Shown here in pieces: positions 31,014 to 43,800 of a stretch of 64,000 nt of DNA. Below the pieces are notes generated by a model that saw nothing but the letters and a program-made list of their open reading frames with translations, searched no databases and had not been told where the DNA came from. A program made the position numbers and the translations under genes. The number at the start of each line of letters is the position of its first letter. The first letter of the stretch is position 1. This DNA comes from Epichloe hybrida (Eukaryota > Ascomycota > Sordariomycetes > Hypocreales > Clavicipitaceae), in contig JAFEKR010000026.1 in assembly GCA_019022495.1 (NCBI GenBank), positions 833,514-897,513 of the forward strand, read 5' to 3'.

Positions 31014-33649
31014 CTAGTCACTTCCGATGCTGGTTACATCCGGGTACCGCAGGTCGGCCTCGTCCTCCAGAAAATCCATCCACTTTTTTAGAAAGTGGCT
31101 CCCCCTGTGGATAATTGGTAATGGATAATTGATGGAAACGTCAGCCCTGCAATCGTCTTTGTTGTAAGTCGGTACTGCTCACCTCTTCACTGTTTCTGAA
31201 TCGCCAATCACAGTGAGTGATCGCTTGGGTCGAGTCATGGCCACTGCGATGACCAAGTTGTTAGAAGCTTCAGTTTGCTTACACGTGGCAATGCGCTCAA
31301 GGCCAGATAGATGGACGTTGAGACGTGGTTCATCGTACCGTTCAGTCGCCGCTTTTCTCCGAGGAATCCTACCTCGCCGTCGGGATTGCTTCGTACCAGG
31401 CTGACGATGACGGCTTCTTTTTCGCGGCCCTGAAACCCATCTACGCTTCCTAGCTCTACGCCCGGGAACTTGTCCTTGAGAGGAGCCAATACGCCCAGCT
31501 GCGTGTCGATTGCAAGAGGTCAGACATGAGCATGGAGATTCTTCTTTCCCCTCCCCCCTCCTTTTTTTTTTTTTTTTTTTTTTTGGCTTAAACGAGCAGC
31601 AACAGACGTGGAAAATTTGAGAGTAAAAGTACCTGTGCATTGTACGGCGTGACAACCGCAATATCTTCTGGACGAACTCCAGCATCCACCAATCGTCCCA
31701 CATGCTGCCGAACCAACGCTGCCTCCATCTCATTGCTCCTGCTTTCGCTGTGTAGACTAGCCTTTCCTTTGCGTGGATTGTCCTTGTCATCCTCTTCGCT
31801 CTTTTCCGGAAAGTCGCCGCCTTGTGTATCGATGAAAATCACTGGCTCCGTCGTGTCCTCGCACTCTTGCACCTCATACTCCAGGTCCCTCAGCAATCTT
31901 GCCTTGACTCCCTCGGCAGCCACGAGCTTCGAGTCATAGAGCTCATCCGACGGGAACCGCATGATGCGTTCGTGCATTCGATACTGCGTGGTGAGCATCC
32001 TCTTGATGGACGGTCCGTGGAGCGCCAACAGGCGATCAAACAGCGTAGTTTCCAGCGTCACGCCCTTGATAAGCGTCGCTTTCTCATCCTTGGCCTTGAC
32101 ACGGCCTCTTGAATTCAAGGACTTGATGGTCGGCGGCAGCTGCAGGTGATCTCCGGCACAGACAGCCTTCTTTGCCGCCAACAAGGGCACCCAGCACTGC
32201 GCTTCGAGCGCCTGGCTGGCCTCGTCGATGATGACCACGTCAAACTCCTCGTTTCGCAGCTGGAACCCGCCAGCACCGTGCAGCGTGGCCAGGACAACCC
32301 TGCTCCCCGTCACGAGGTTACTCACGCATCTGCGCTCTCGCTCACGGTATTCTTTCCGCAGCTCCTTCAGATCCGCATAGATCTGACGCCGCTCTTTGCC
32401 GCTCTTGGTCTTCTTGATGGACGCTTGTTTTGAATCCATCTCGGCCCGCACGTCTTTCACTATGGCGCCCGCCTCGGACGTGTTGGTGAGAACATCAAGC
32501 GAGTGGTTCAGGACAGAAGGGAGCAGGCGGGCTGGGTGGCCGAGTCGAACAAGGGGGATTTTGTGCGGTGAAAGACGCTCAACAATGTTGTCCACCGATA
32601 TGTTGGACGGACCGCAAACAAGAATCCGCTGCTTCCGCTTGATGAGCTGGAGAATCAGTTCGATCAACGTGTGTGTCTTGCCTGTCTTTTTTTTTTTTTT
32701 TTTTCGCGGTGGCATCATGTCCAAGTTAGCAATGAATAGATCATGTACCAAAGTCATGGATGAACGGAATTGAGACAAGACGTCTTACCCCCGGCGGCCC
32801 ATGGATCAACGCAACGTCCCGCGACGCCAACGCGAATCGAATGGCATCCTTTTGAGACTCGTTCAGCGTAGGATCAACCCACTCAATCGTGCCCAGCTCT
32901 TCGCTCTCTGCCAAATTCGACGCAACGGGCCATGGGCTCGAGAGGCCGAACGACACCCTGATGAGGCTGGAGTACTCGGCCTCGCCCATCATTTGCAATT
33001 TTTCCATCGACTGCTTCATTCTTTTCTTGGCATACGTCCCACCCGTTAATATGACTCAGTGACGGACAGGTGTATGCACCAACAAACAAAACCCCCGATG
33101 AAGAATGAAAAGTAAAAGAATGTAGCCCCAGAATCTGAGAACAAAGGGGTTCCCTTACCGTCGATACGTGACCTCATCCGCAAGCTTAACCAGCCACAGG
33201 CGTCCCGAAAACGAAATCTCGTCCCTCCCACCACCATCATCATCCAAGGCCACGCACACGGCCGCCCTTTGCACTCTCGTGACGACGCCTCTGGACCCTC
33301 TCCCCTCCAGCTCCTTGACCTCCTTCCTCCCGGCCGCCCCTGCAGGCTGCTCCGCCACGAGGACCATGTCGCCTGCGCGGATCCCGTGCCCGGGCAGCTC
33401 GCCGGTCGCGCATGTCGCGCCGTCGGGGCCCAGCTCAAGAAGGGTCTTGCCCCCGAGGCCCGTCCGGCGGGAGCAAGGCACGAGGCCGGTGATGGCGAGC
33501 CCGGCCCGCTGCAGGCCGGCCGGGCTGTGGCTGGCGATGAGCCGGCTGGTCTCGTCGACCTCGCTTTGGAGCTCGCGGTCGAGCAGGGCGAGCTGCGTGC
33601 TTGCGAACGAGGGGACGTCGATGGGGGGGTGGTGGTCCTTGGCCGTCAT
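31014..33649 (-). CDS. SMUBP-2/IGHMBP2-type superfamily 1B helicase (yeast Hcs1-like)
   Basis: This is an ATP-dependent 5'-3' DNA/RNA helicase of the Upf1-like SF1B group. Six exons are read: 33649-33159, 33020-32789, 32685-31633, 31498-31339, 31243-31183 and 31104-31014, all in phase, giving 695 aa. The N-terminal RNA-channel and SH3-like part (residues 1-180: [28 protein letters not shown]) is followed by [14 protein letters not shown], Walker A GPPGTGKT (238-245), Walker B DEASQ (395-399), [48 protein letters not shown] and [10 protein letters not shown]. The end is [22 protein letters not shown]. There is no R3H or AN1 finger. An intron lies exactly inside Walker A between GPPG and TGKT. 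Start at 33649 chosen because [16 protein letters not shown] begins the conserved text; an in-frame ATG also exists at 33754. Confidence 0.92.
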
Positions 33650-33985
33650 TCTTTGTTCCTTGCTCCTTGTCTCTTTAAAACTTGCGTGTTGAGAAGGCGT
33701 GCGAGTGCGATTGGGGGGAAATTTTATTACTGGTGCTTGGTGCTTGATTGTCATCGAGGAGGCTGCGAGTTTTCGACCCCCACCATCCACCGTGAGATGG
33801 ATGAGCCGCTGACATCACTCCCCACACCCCAATTCGGTGTCGTCTCTCACTTCATGAATGGCAAACCCAGAATATTAGGCATACAAGTATAAAAGTAGCA
33901 AGTGGGTTTAGTGGGAAAAGAACAGCTGAACAATAGGTTGGTGTCATTAAAATAAATCAATATACATCAACGCGCTCCATGAATG
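33650..33985. promoter_or_regulatory. Upstream region of the SMUBP-2-like helicase
   Basis: The 336 bp between the helicase start and the stop of the DUF202 gene on the same strand must hold the helicase promoter. No clear motif is seen. Confidence 0.4.
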
Positions 33986-34649
33986 TCATGACGCCTCCGG
34001 CGGATGAATCACAATGACAACCACGAGCGAAACCAGCATAATCATTAGCGCCACCAGCGCAACAATGATGATGGTCCCCCTGCTCGCCGGGAACTTGCCC
34101 TTAATCACCCACTCCTGCCCGTGGAAATACCTCCTCGCGCCCAGCAGTAGCGTCAGGATGCTGATGCCCAGAAACGTCGCACCAAGCGGCTTCCCGAGCC
34201 TCCGGAGCGTGGCGCTCTCGGAGCTGCCGCCGCTGCCGCTGCCATCGGACAGAGTCGTGTTTAGGCGGAAAAGCTGCGTCACGGCGACGCCAATGGACGC
34301 AAAGGCCAGGGACGTGCGTAGCCAGGCGAGAAAGGTCCGTTCTGTAAAGGATTAGAAGGAATCGGGAAGGGATGTGCGTGTTTGCAGTTTGACTTTTTGG
34401 CCGGCCGGCCGGCCGGGGGGGGGGGACATCATCCATGGTCTCCCACGAACCTAGTGCGAGATGGTCTCGCGCAACGCTCCCTTTGTTTTCCAACTCGATG
34501 GATTGCAATTTGCCCAGTCTCTGCCTCAGCCACGACCTGTTGGCGCCGCCGCCGTCGGCATCATCATTCTGTTCCCCCTCGGGAGGTGGCCCCCGCAAAG
34601 TCCGCCGGCATATCGAGTGCTTCGAGTGCTTTTGCTTCGTTCCCGCCAT
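33986..34649 (-). CDS. DUF202 domain membrane protein
   Basis: The protein is 184 aa from exons 34649-34451 and 34341-33986 (donor GTTCGT, acceptor TTACAG, junction LAL|ERTFLAW). The N-terminus is hydrophilic (KQKHSKHSICRRTLRG, DDADGGGANRSWLRQRLGKL). The DUF202/YidH core follows: ARDHLALERTFLAWLRTSLAFASIGVAVTQLF, then LGATFLGISILTLLLGARRYFHG and GTIIIVALVALMIMLVSLVVVIVI, making three membrane helices. LERTFLAWLRTSLA is the diagnostic motif, also found in the Vtc vacuolar transporter chaperone membrane domain. Function of stand-alone fungal members is not established; a vacuolar or plasma-membrane place is inference. Confidence 0.88.
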
Positions 34650-35366
34650 ACGCAGGGCCTGGTAGTTGTGCCCCGAGCCTCGGGACGCGATGCCCGTCGT
34701 CTCGTCAGGCGCGGCGACGTCCTCTGCGGCGAGGGCCTGGCCTGTAGTGTCGGCACGATCACGACCGCCCTAAAGATGAGGAAAGGGGGAAGAGATCAAT
34801 GGTGTGTGTTGCGCAAATCGGGAGTTCCAGAGCGGTTCAAGTCTACTCCGACGCTATCTCAGATGAATTTGGGGACGGAAGAGAAGGTAGGGTCGTGGAC
34901 TTTTTGGGGGGAGGGGGGGGGGGAAAGGGTTGCTCTGCCCACCTCGAGAATCTCGTCAAGGCGGTCATTTGTCGATTGCTGTTGGAACAACACGCTGGGA
35001 GACCGATTGAGTGATGCTCGAAAATCCATGGCACCGGTTGCTTGCGCGTGTCGGCTGGTCGGGCTGGTCGGCTCTTTGATGAGCTGATGAGCTGATGAGC
35101 TGCAGAGATATTGATTGGCGTTGCAAACGCGTTGCGGCGCGCCTGGTGCGAGGGAGGGAAAGAAGCTGCTCTGTTGAACCTTTGACGAATCAAGTCCATC
35201 CGATCGAGCGGCGACTTGGTGGACTTGGTGGGGGCGCCAATGAAACAACCGCCAAGCTTCAGACGTCACCTGCACACGCATCAAGTCACGCACGCTCACA
35301 GAGTCACAGTATGTATGCCTAAGCACGTTGACTTTTTTCTTTTCTTCTTTTCCTTTTACTATGTCA
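34650..35366. other. Intergenic, DUF202 upstream and DPH6 downstream
   Basis: The 717 bp contain a G-rich run (34905-34925) and short GCTGATGA repeats (35078-35100). The frames seen here overlap no family. The DUF202 promoter should be at the left side. Confidence 0.45.
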
Positions 35367-37871
35367 TCAATCATCGAATATCGTCAACACCGTCTTGTAC
35401 AACGCCAAAAGCCCCAGTCGCTCTCCCCTCGACGTCCAAAGGGAACGACACGGCACCACCGCAAATCGCTCCAGGACGCTGCTGTCATTTAACGTCCACA
35501 GCCCCCTAGTCTTGTTCCCGTCTACCACATACGCGAGATAGGGTTCTAGAGTGTCGGGAGCCTCGGTATTCGGCAGCAGACTGTGCAAACTTTCGCTGTA
35601 AGCGTTCCTGAGTTGCCGTTCTCGTTCTGATGACGAGAACCCCGCCATGCCCGATTCGTCGTCCTCGATAAGTTTCGCCAGTGTCGTATACAGCACCATG
35701 TGTCGGCTTGTTTTTATGACGAGATTCCAGCTTCTCCATTGTCCGCCTCCAAGGGAAGCATGCTGAATGAGCTCTGCGGAGCCTTCTTCGATGCCTTTCA
35801 TGCCGGCATGAGCATGCCACTCCACCGAGGATTCTCTCGGCAAGCTTTCGATCTCGGCGGTAAACATGGGCGCAATGCACGACGTCGGCTCGTTTTGTTG
35901 TTGCAGCGTGTAAATCGACCAGTCGGGGACAGCTGCAGAGCATGTTGACGTCGCGCTGCTGCTCCCCAGAGACTGATACTGCGAGTTGTATTTCAAATCC
36001 CATGGATCCGGTCCGTCGGCCTCGTCCTCATTCTCGTCCTCATATGGTGAGCCATGTGCCAACGACCAAGCTTGTCCCGCAAGCTTGGCGCACTGCTCGA
36101 TGGAGTCTTCGCCCGGCTGATGGGCAAAGTACGCCACTGCACTGCCCCAGCATTGGACCTTCATTTCAGCGCCTATCCTCCATAGATGCTGGAGAGATAA
36201 CACAACCTGTTCCTGTACCGCCATCGCCGATGATGGCGGTAGAACCATCGAAGCAGGTATCAGTGGTATTTGACCCGCAATAAGAACAGTGCGCAGCGCA
36301 GTAGGGTTTCCTCCCACCGTGACGGCCGTCTCAATCGCCTGGCTGTAGGGGCCAATATTCGCAGGTGCCCAATATGACCTGGACTGGACATGGAGTCCGT
36401 TTCTTGCGACTTGAGCTTTAGCCACGGGCACGGTGAGGTATACGACAACGTTGTGGCCCTCAGGTACTGAATCACCACACGATACGGTGATTCTAGACGG
36501 CGGGTTCGCGTTTGGGAACAGTTTCCCGTATTCCTTGTTAAACTTGGGAAAGTCTGACATGTTTTGAAGAACGACGATGACGCTTGAGATGTTCCTGGAT
36601 TGAAGACCATGCGACGCCAAGAAAGCTCTGATCTTCTGCACCACATTGACTGTTTCACGCTGAACAGACGATCCCAACGCATGGGAGTCCGCAACGACTG
36701 CCCAATGTATGTTGTCCAGATCGCTAGCTGCCCGCAATGATAATTTCCCCCCAAGCCCCGACGTGGTCAGCTTGGTGGTATATGCAGAATCAGCAAAGGC
36801 GCCTGGCCGTGTGGAAGAATCCAACATAGAATCCAAAATTGTTTGAAATTTGGCATCCAGCATAGCAGGTTCGCGAACTGCGAGCTGCGCATCATTGTCG
36901 TCTGCACCACGCGCTTTGTTCTCAAGACGAGCCCCCCGTAGCATCAACCACGTAGACCCCCCACCTTCGGGAACCACCAATCGTCCATTCTCGGGAATAC
37001 TGATACGCTTCTTGAATAAGGCCTCCGGACCGTCTACCACGAGTGTCTCAAACTCGCCACCTTCACCAAGCGATGCCCCTTGGGCAAAGCCAAACTTGCG
37101 CAGCGATGCCTTGAGACGGCGTACCCCCGTCTCACTCGTCACCATCTCCCACAGATGCTTCTCGTCCAGGCCCGCGCTCGCCACCTTGATGATCCTGGCC
37201 TCCAGTCCCGCAGCGGCCATGTCCCTCAGCAGCTGAGCTTCATCCGGCAGTGTAGCCTGCGGGGGTGGCAGGACCGGGTATTTCCAGAGGTAGGACAGAG
37301 GGGTGAGTCCCAAGCGCAGGGCAACTGACTCGACTCTCGTGCGCTGGTACGTCGACAGGATGGCGCCTGAGCACAGAGCATTTGCCTCTGGGTGATGAGC
37401 TTTGACGGCTCTCAGCAGGGGCAGCATCGACTCGGTCTCGTCATCGGCGGGGGCTAAGCCCTGGTCGCCGGGAGACGACGAGGAAGGTTGATAGTCATAG
37501 TCTCTCTCGTGCCTAATAGCGCCCCCGAGAATGGGTTGGCGGTAGAGTGGCAGGCCCGTGGCTTGGGCATAGAGGGGGATGACCTCGTGGCCGACGGTCT
37601 GGTACATGAAGCTATTCAAGTCCGCATATGGAATCTGGTCTGGCGGGTAGAGCGACGTTGGCTGCGTTTGCTGCGTTTTCTGGTCTGGCCGGACGATGCT
37701 CAATTCCGCTTCTTCTTGTTTCCCGTTCCCGTGTCCATCCCCAGCACTCACGGGGAACAGATTCGCCAATGCGACGATGCGGTGGCCATGGCGGAGACAG
37801 TGAAGGAGGCTGTAGAAACTGTCTTTCCCGCCTGAGATGAGCGCAATGACATTGAGGCGGTCAACAGACAT
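35367..37871 (-). CDS. DPH6: Diphthine-ammonia ligase Dph6 with RidA-like domains
   Basis: This enzyme performs the last step of diphthamide synthesis on elongation factor 2, amidating diphthine with ammonium and ATP. The ATG at 37871 starts an intronless frame of 834 aa. The N-terminal adenine-nucleotide alpha hydrolase (PP-loop) domain has SGGKDS at residues 13-18, GHEVIPLYAQATGLPLYRQPI and EANALCSGAILSTYQRTRVESVALRLGLTPLSYLWKYP. Two RidA/YjgF-like domains follow (DSHALGSSVQRETVNVVQKIRAFLASHGLQ; YWAPANIGPYSQAIETAVTV...AGQIPL), as in yeast YLR143w. The domain order and length match fungal Dph6. Complete. Confidence 0.94.
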   Translation of the reverse strand: MSVDRLNVIALISGGKDSFYSLLHCLRHGHRIVALANLFPVSAGDGHGNGKQEEAELSIVRPDQKTQQTQPTSLYPPDQIPYADLNSFMYQTVGHEVIPLYAQATGLPLYRQPILGGAIRHERDYDYQPSSSSPGDQGLAPADDETESMLPLLRAVKAHHPEANALCSGAILSTYQRTRVESVALRLGLTPLSYLWKYPVLPPPQATLPDEAQLLRDMAAAGLEARIIKVASAGLDEKHLWEMVTSETGVRRLKASLRKFGFAQGASLGEGGEFETLVVDGPEALFKKRISIPENGRLVVPEGGGSTWLMLRGARLENKARGADDNDAQLAVREPAMLDAKFQTILDSMLDSSTRPGAFADSAYTTKLTTSGLGGKLSLRAASDLDNIHWAVVADSHALGSSVQRETVNVVQKIRAFLASHGLQSRNISSVIVVLQNMSDFPKFNKEYGKLFPNANPPSRITVSCGDSVPEGHNVVVYLTVPVAKAQVARNGLHVQSRSYWAPANIGPYSQAIETAVTVGGNPTALRTVLIAGQIPLIPASMVLPPSSAMAVQEQVVLSLQHLWRIGAEMKVQCWGSAVAYFAHQPGEDSIEQCAKLAGQAWSLAHGSPYEDENEDEADGPDPWDLKYNSQYQSLGSSSATSTCSAAVPDWSIYTLQQQNEPTSCIAPMFTAEIESLPRESSVEWHAHAGMKGIEEGSAELIQHASLGGGQWRSWNLVIKTSRHMVLYTTLAKLIEDDESGMAGFSSSERERQLRNAYSESLHSLLPNTEAPDTLEPYLAYVVDGNKTRGLWTLNDSSVLERFAVVPCRSLWTSRGERLGLLALYKTVLTIFDD

Positions 37872-40800
37872 GCTACCGGCACTTGTTGACGGGAGTTTGC
37901 GACTCGCAGTCGCAGCCTCACCTTGCTGTCTGCAGAAAATCCGATGCCAACCCCGAATTTGCCCTCACCAAGTACAACGGAGTAATTACTAAGTTGAATG
38001 CAAGTCGGAAGTGGATCCATCCCCCTCCGGTCCACACGTGGTCCGTGTTGGATACTGACTGACGATGACATAAATTACAATGGACGGATTTATGTATCAA
38101 CAGATCCACGACCTTAGCCTGCCCTGTTCATGCACGGCCGTGGCAGGCCCAAAACTTATCGTACGATCAAAGTCGGAATGGTGTGGTGTACTCCTTACGG
38201 ACTACCTTTTTGTCTGTTCAACGCCTCCAAGTCTGTTGTCTACCATAATGTCCAGAACAAACATCGCGATAAACGACTCATCATCCCATACGAGCCTCGG
38301 GAATGTTCTGATTGAGAGGCGCAAGGGACAGAGCAGAAGTAGCATACCTTTTTTTTTTTTTTTCGGTTTCCTTCTTCGACACACCACCGACGACCGGTAC
38401 GCCACTCCCTTCCTTCTGGAGGCGCGTAAATGTTCAAGGGCAAAGGAAGGATTCGGCGGCCCGACTCGGCTAAACAAAAGTGTACTGACTGATCACGCCA
38501 CTCCTCGTCCCGAAAAGACAGGTTGCCACGTCTCAAAAAGATGCTCCCGCATACCTCATCATGTAGCAGCCCTGGCCTCCATCGCGGGCGTGAGGGACGT
38601 CTATGGCAGCCCAGAGAATGGGTTCTTGACACCGTCCGACTGCTGGTCAAAGACATGTCTAACCCCCTTGTTGACTCTGGTCGGCGGCTTGTATTGACAT
38701 GGCCGGCCAGTGGCCGTGTTACCACCGAGAAGCAAAAACAAAGAAAAAGGACAAAAAATTCACACGATTACCTGTCAACGTTGCGGCAGTAGTATCATCG
38801 GAAGTTCCTCCAAGTGCCAGCACACCAATAACAGATGCAGCGGCCTGCTCCTCAATTCCTCCTCAGTTCCCTCGTTGGCCGCTTAAGAACCGAACCATGA
38901 CAGCGTTGCGGGTTTTCGGCGTCAGCGATGCATGGGTTGCTGAATCGTCGGGGCTTGCCTCCGCAACCCATCCACCTGAGTGAGTGGATCAGCATGTCAA
39001 AGTGGCCCAAAGAACATAAGTACGTAAGAGCCGCGAAATCCATTCCTCCCAAGTGTTTCTACTCACAAGCGACGCTTGGCCCCTCTTCCCGCATCTCCCT
39101 TGCGTCACGCCCCTCACCTTGAATGGAGGGGTAGAGTGAACCAAGAGGAAGCGAATGATGACATGCAGCGTTTCATCAGCTGCAGCTTTCGAAATTTAAA
39201 AAAGAAAAAAAACACAGATTGCCGAGCCTCAACTCGGGGAAAGATTCCACTCATCTGCGACAAAGATACCTTGGGACTTTACTCGGGGTACTTGACATAT
39301 TTTGTTGGCAGAGGCTGGATATCGCGTCAAGAGTGAGAGGTCGAGGAGGATATGAAAAAGAAACGCAAACCTACAGAATCGCCTCATCCCGTGGAAATGG
39401 CACCAAGATTTTGAACCCCCCCCCCCAAAAGAAAAACCCCGTAAAAAGTAAAACCAAGTGTGCCAGCCAAGCCCATCTTGCCCATTTTCTTTTTTTTCCT
39501 TTCCCACACAAAATCATGCGATTTTTTCGAATGCATTTGGTTGAAGTTGTTTTTTTAACCGGGAGACTGATTGGGAATGACCAGAGAAAACTTCCTGAGC
39601 TATCGCTGTCTCAGATCGTCTCCCCCAAACCCCCTTGCAGTGCCTTTTCGGTCCCAAGACCCGAAAATTTGGAGTCGTGGCTCTTGACTTGCCAATAGCG
39701 AAAGGCGTGGGCAGCTTGTCTCGGTCGTTTCTTCTCTCACCCACCACACCCCCCCATGTTTCGAAGTTACGGGCGACACATTCGGCGTGGCTTCTCTCAC
39801 TGAATTGAGACTCTTAAAAAAATAGACCGGAGAGAGAAAGACAGAAACTATGGAGAAATTCAGTGATGAATACAGCGAGAACAAAGCATTGAGACATGAC
39901 GAAAAGAGGCAGTTGCAGCTGCAACACTCCAGAGAGACCGTAGCGTCTGAGCCAAGAGAATGCCTGAGCTTGGGCCTCTGAATTCATCATAATGGAATAT
40001 CAGAAAATGTCACTGTTGGCTCCTTAAAGGCATCGGAGACGCTCCCGGTGCACAGATACTTGACTAAGAAACCGGTACTCCGTAGATGGAGGTCCCATTC
40101 ACATATCAAGCCACACCAAAAGGATTTTTTGGCATAGCCGAATGATTAGTGATGTCAATGTGAGCATACAAGCGTGAATGTGGCACGGTCGAGCTCTAGA
40201 CAATGGGAAATGATGTTCTGGACGCAAACCAACCGTGATGGAACCAACGTAAGGAAACGTATTTGTGGTCAACAGAATAACGAAGATCAGGGTGCTATTC
40301 TGTGTTGCTACTGGATTGTGCCTTTGTTAGCCCGCAAGCTCCCAAAACAATGTGGCTCCATATCTGAAAAAAACGTCAAGGGAATTGGAACACGTCTTTG
40401 AGAAGTTCCTGCATGCCTTCAGACGACAATGCATTACAATGAATACTCACATCGAACTGGGATAATTGGTACCTTCCAAGGCGTAATTAGGCATCGTCGC
40501 CGCTCTCCTCGTCTCGTCTATTGCCACGACGTAGTACTGCTTACTGCGTCTGGTTGACATTCGATGTCGGGGCCGAAAGAGGTGCCAGGCTGCCAGGCAG
40601 CAGAAAACGTTTACTTGCCGAATCTGATATTGAAGAACAATCCTCGCTGAGGAAGTCACGTCACATATTCAACAGTAACTGGACCCGTACCGACCTTCTC
40701 GAAGCCAAAAGCCTCGGTCTAGTGGTACAAAGGATTTGGGACTCCGCGCTAGACTGCACGAGTGAGAATGTGGTTGGGCAATTGAGCTCTTGCTGGAGAT

Positions 40801-43800
40801 CGAAGTTGCGCTTAACATATCGACTAGGAATATGACAACGCCACACAATGGCCAATCATTTCATAAATGAATCCAGGGACCTGGTGATCACCTATCTTAG
40901 GTTTATTCCGCGGTCCACTTTGTTCTCGCGGAAGATGATGTTGTTGTTATGTCGCGAGAAAAAAAAAATGCAATTCCAATTTCCAAAACCGTGCCAATGC
41001 AACTTTGCCCCGCAGCAATTAGTAAGTCCACTGGCCAACTTCAGCTATGATCTGGGGACGACTTGTGGCCGGGCTGACCGATCAGGGAGGGCCTTTATTA
41101 ACGTGCTTTCACAATTAGATGACCGGCCAACACGGCTGATGCCCGGGGCGTTGGTTGGACCCATTGCCGTTCATTCAACATTAAACCTGAGCACCTTTCT
41201 CCCCCGTTGGTCGTCCGAGATGTTTTTGTTCCGCTCGTTGGTAGATGCCAAGAAGCACTGATGAGCTAATGATGCGATACCGTATACGTGCTACGTAATA
41301 GACATGTCAGAATAATTTGGTCATTAGCACTCAGGCAGCTAAGCCTCATCCAGAAAAGGTCGGATGGCTCACGACTTGACGAGGGACTTGCATAACATAA
41401 CGCAAGTATTGGTACTTTGTGATGGCCAGTCTGTTGTCTTGGACTATCGGCCACCCGCACACCTTTAAGTGCAAGACCCTTCTCGATTGGTGATTATTGA
41501 TTCCCCGCTGTTCCGGACCCTTTTTTTTGCTCTTGTTTCCTAACTGATCTGAATTTATAAGAAATCATATGCAGACCAGGAAACTAGCTAGCAAGGAGCG
41601 AGCATGCATGTGAATGGAGCAACAGGAAAGTTTGCTGGTACCTGCATCTGCCAATGCGTGTCTTCCACCACGCGACTAACACGCAAGGCCCTAGTCGGTA
41701 CGTATGTACATACCTGCAGCAGGCATTGGCTGGCTGGACCACAGATGGCTTGCGAGGATGCTGCATGTTTAACGAGATGATGATCCTCCGGGGTCGATGC
41801 TTCTTCACACCTTGAGAAAGTGGTGCAATGCGCATCGACTCACCACCTTAAATGCAAACACTTCAAGAGATACATGTAGAAAAAACATCTGATGATCTGT
41901 GTGCCTACTGGGTTCTCAGGTGCCAATGATCTGGCGGTACATGCCACCCGCTCGGCTGGCTGTGCCATTCGGAGCTTTTCGCGCATCGATGAATTGAACT
42001 GAATGGCAACGTAATCCGTAGGATGTGAGGAAAATGAAGTTCGTTGGTGTCCAGCTGGCTTGTCCCTCGTGCGAGGTGCTGAGAACGAGTCTAACAATAG
42101 CAATCCGTATTCTGCTCGAGAATATCAAGTGGAACAAACTTGCCTGGCGTGCCTGGCAATAATGATCGGCACTACTTGCGGGTCTGGTGAAAAGTCGGAA
42201 GTATCGATGTTGCTGTTGGCAGCTGCCAGCTGCCAGCTGCCAGTTGTGCCTTCGGCTGCGCCCGCCTGCCTTTGCCCACAGTGGACGAGTTCTTCAGCAG
42301 CAACACACAAAAAACGTACTGCTGGACAATTTTGCGGATGTCTTTGACATGCCCTGCAATGCTAGTCATAATACCTTGTTGCCATCTATTTGGCGTTGTT
42401 GGCGTTGTTGGATGAGCATTATGTACGTCGAACGGTGAGCCGACGGTTGGCATCAGGGCTCTCGTCCACGCCGGTATGCACGTTGGTTCCATTTCACAAG
42501 AATGCCACTGGCAGACTGGTTGGTACCTTGCAGATGGACAGATGGTGCATGTCTCGCCAGCAGGCCTTCGGACTAATGCACCGGTATGGCTCTTGTATGT
42601 ACGGATTACCGTCGAAGATTTTATGCAACGCTGTGAGTTTCAGGTTCAGTCCTCCACATTCCATACCTCCACAGTCACGGGATCAGTTCGAATTGATGCG
42701 ATTCGTTTACCATTCGGCCGGGTACAGAATTATTACCATCATCACCTCCACACACAACAAGGGCCAAGACAGGAAGCTCCACAAGTGGCAAAGACATTCA
42801 TTCTCTTCTGCTTCCACGGACGGGACGGACATGACAGAGAAAAATTCGTCAATTTCGACGCGAAGCTAACAGACGCAGGCTTCTGCTTCCGTGATCCCCA
42901 GAAGACTATCTTTTTTTTTGGTCTTGTTCTAAGTCGCACCTTCGTCCACCCGCTCCACAGATTGACAGACGGATAATATCTCACTATTCCGGTTAAGTCC
43001 ACGGCACTTCCTTAGCTGACGCGGAAGCCTTCCATTAGCTCAGCTCATTGTTGATGATGAAGAAATTCGATAGACCGCAGGCTAAGAAGAAGCGATGATA
43101 CAGAAGAGATTAGACATGGGTTTGGGTCGCAGCCAAGGCACCGCACTTGATTGAACAAATAATACTATTCGGCGGGAAGGCTTGGCTCATTCGAATTTCA
43201 ATTTACATACGAGTCAAACGTCCCGATACATTTCACCAAGAAAAACACAATTTTTTTTCTTTCAGCACATCAGGGCTCAGACGAACCAGGCCTGGCTGGC
43301 TGAGCAGGATGCAGACCCTTGAAATCGAACACTCGTCGCCAAGGGTAGTAATAGACAGACCGGCTATCGGTCTACAAAAGGCATCGGAGCAAACCTGCAA
43401 ACATGCAAGGACCAGCACAGCATCTGCCTTTGCAGGAAATGTCCCTGAAGAGCGGACAAGATGGCTTGCCAGAGCTGAGTTGAGTAACGTATGTACATCT
43501 TTGCCAGAGAAACTGGCTGACATGCATGACGAGCGTTATCATACAACATGAGGGCTCCGGCTGTCCGCCTATTGTTTGTGACACGGCACCCAATACTCCG
43601 TAACTACCAGGCATAATTAATTCAATATACACGGATAGGCTAATGGCGATACCCTCTATCCACTCGGTCAGCCAGACTGACGAACACCTTTTGCCAAAAA
43701 AGAAAGTGCACCGTCTGAGGCACGGGGAGCAAGGGCCAGGCGGCAGAAGCGAGCACGCGCAGCGATCGACTCCATTTCCGTTAATATCTCATCATTGCCT

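Noticed and set aside
34461..35087. A 208-codon frame over the DUF202 first exon and upstream region
   Set aside because: It runs opposite to the supported exon and ends in low-complexity G-rich DNA.
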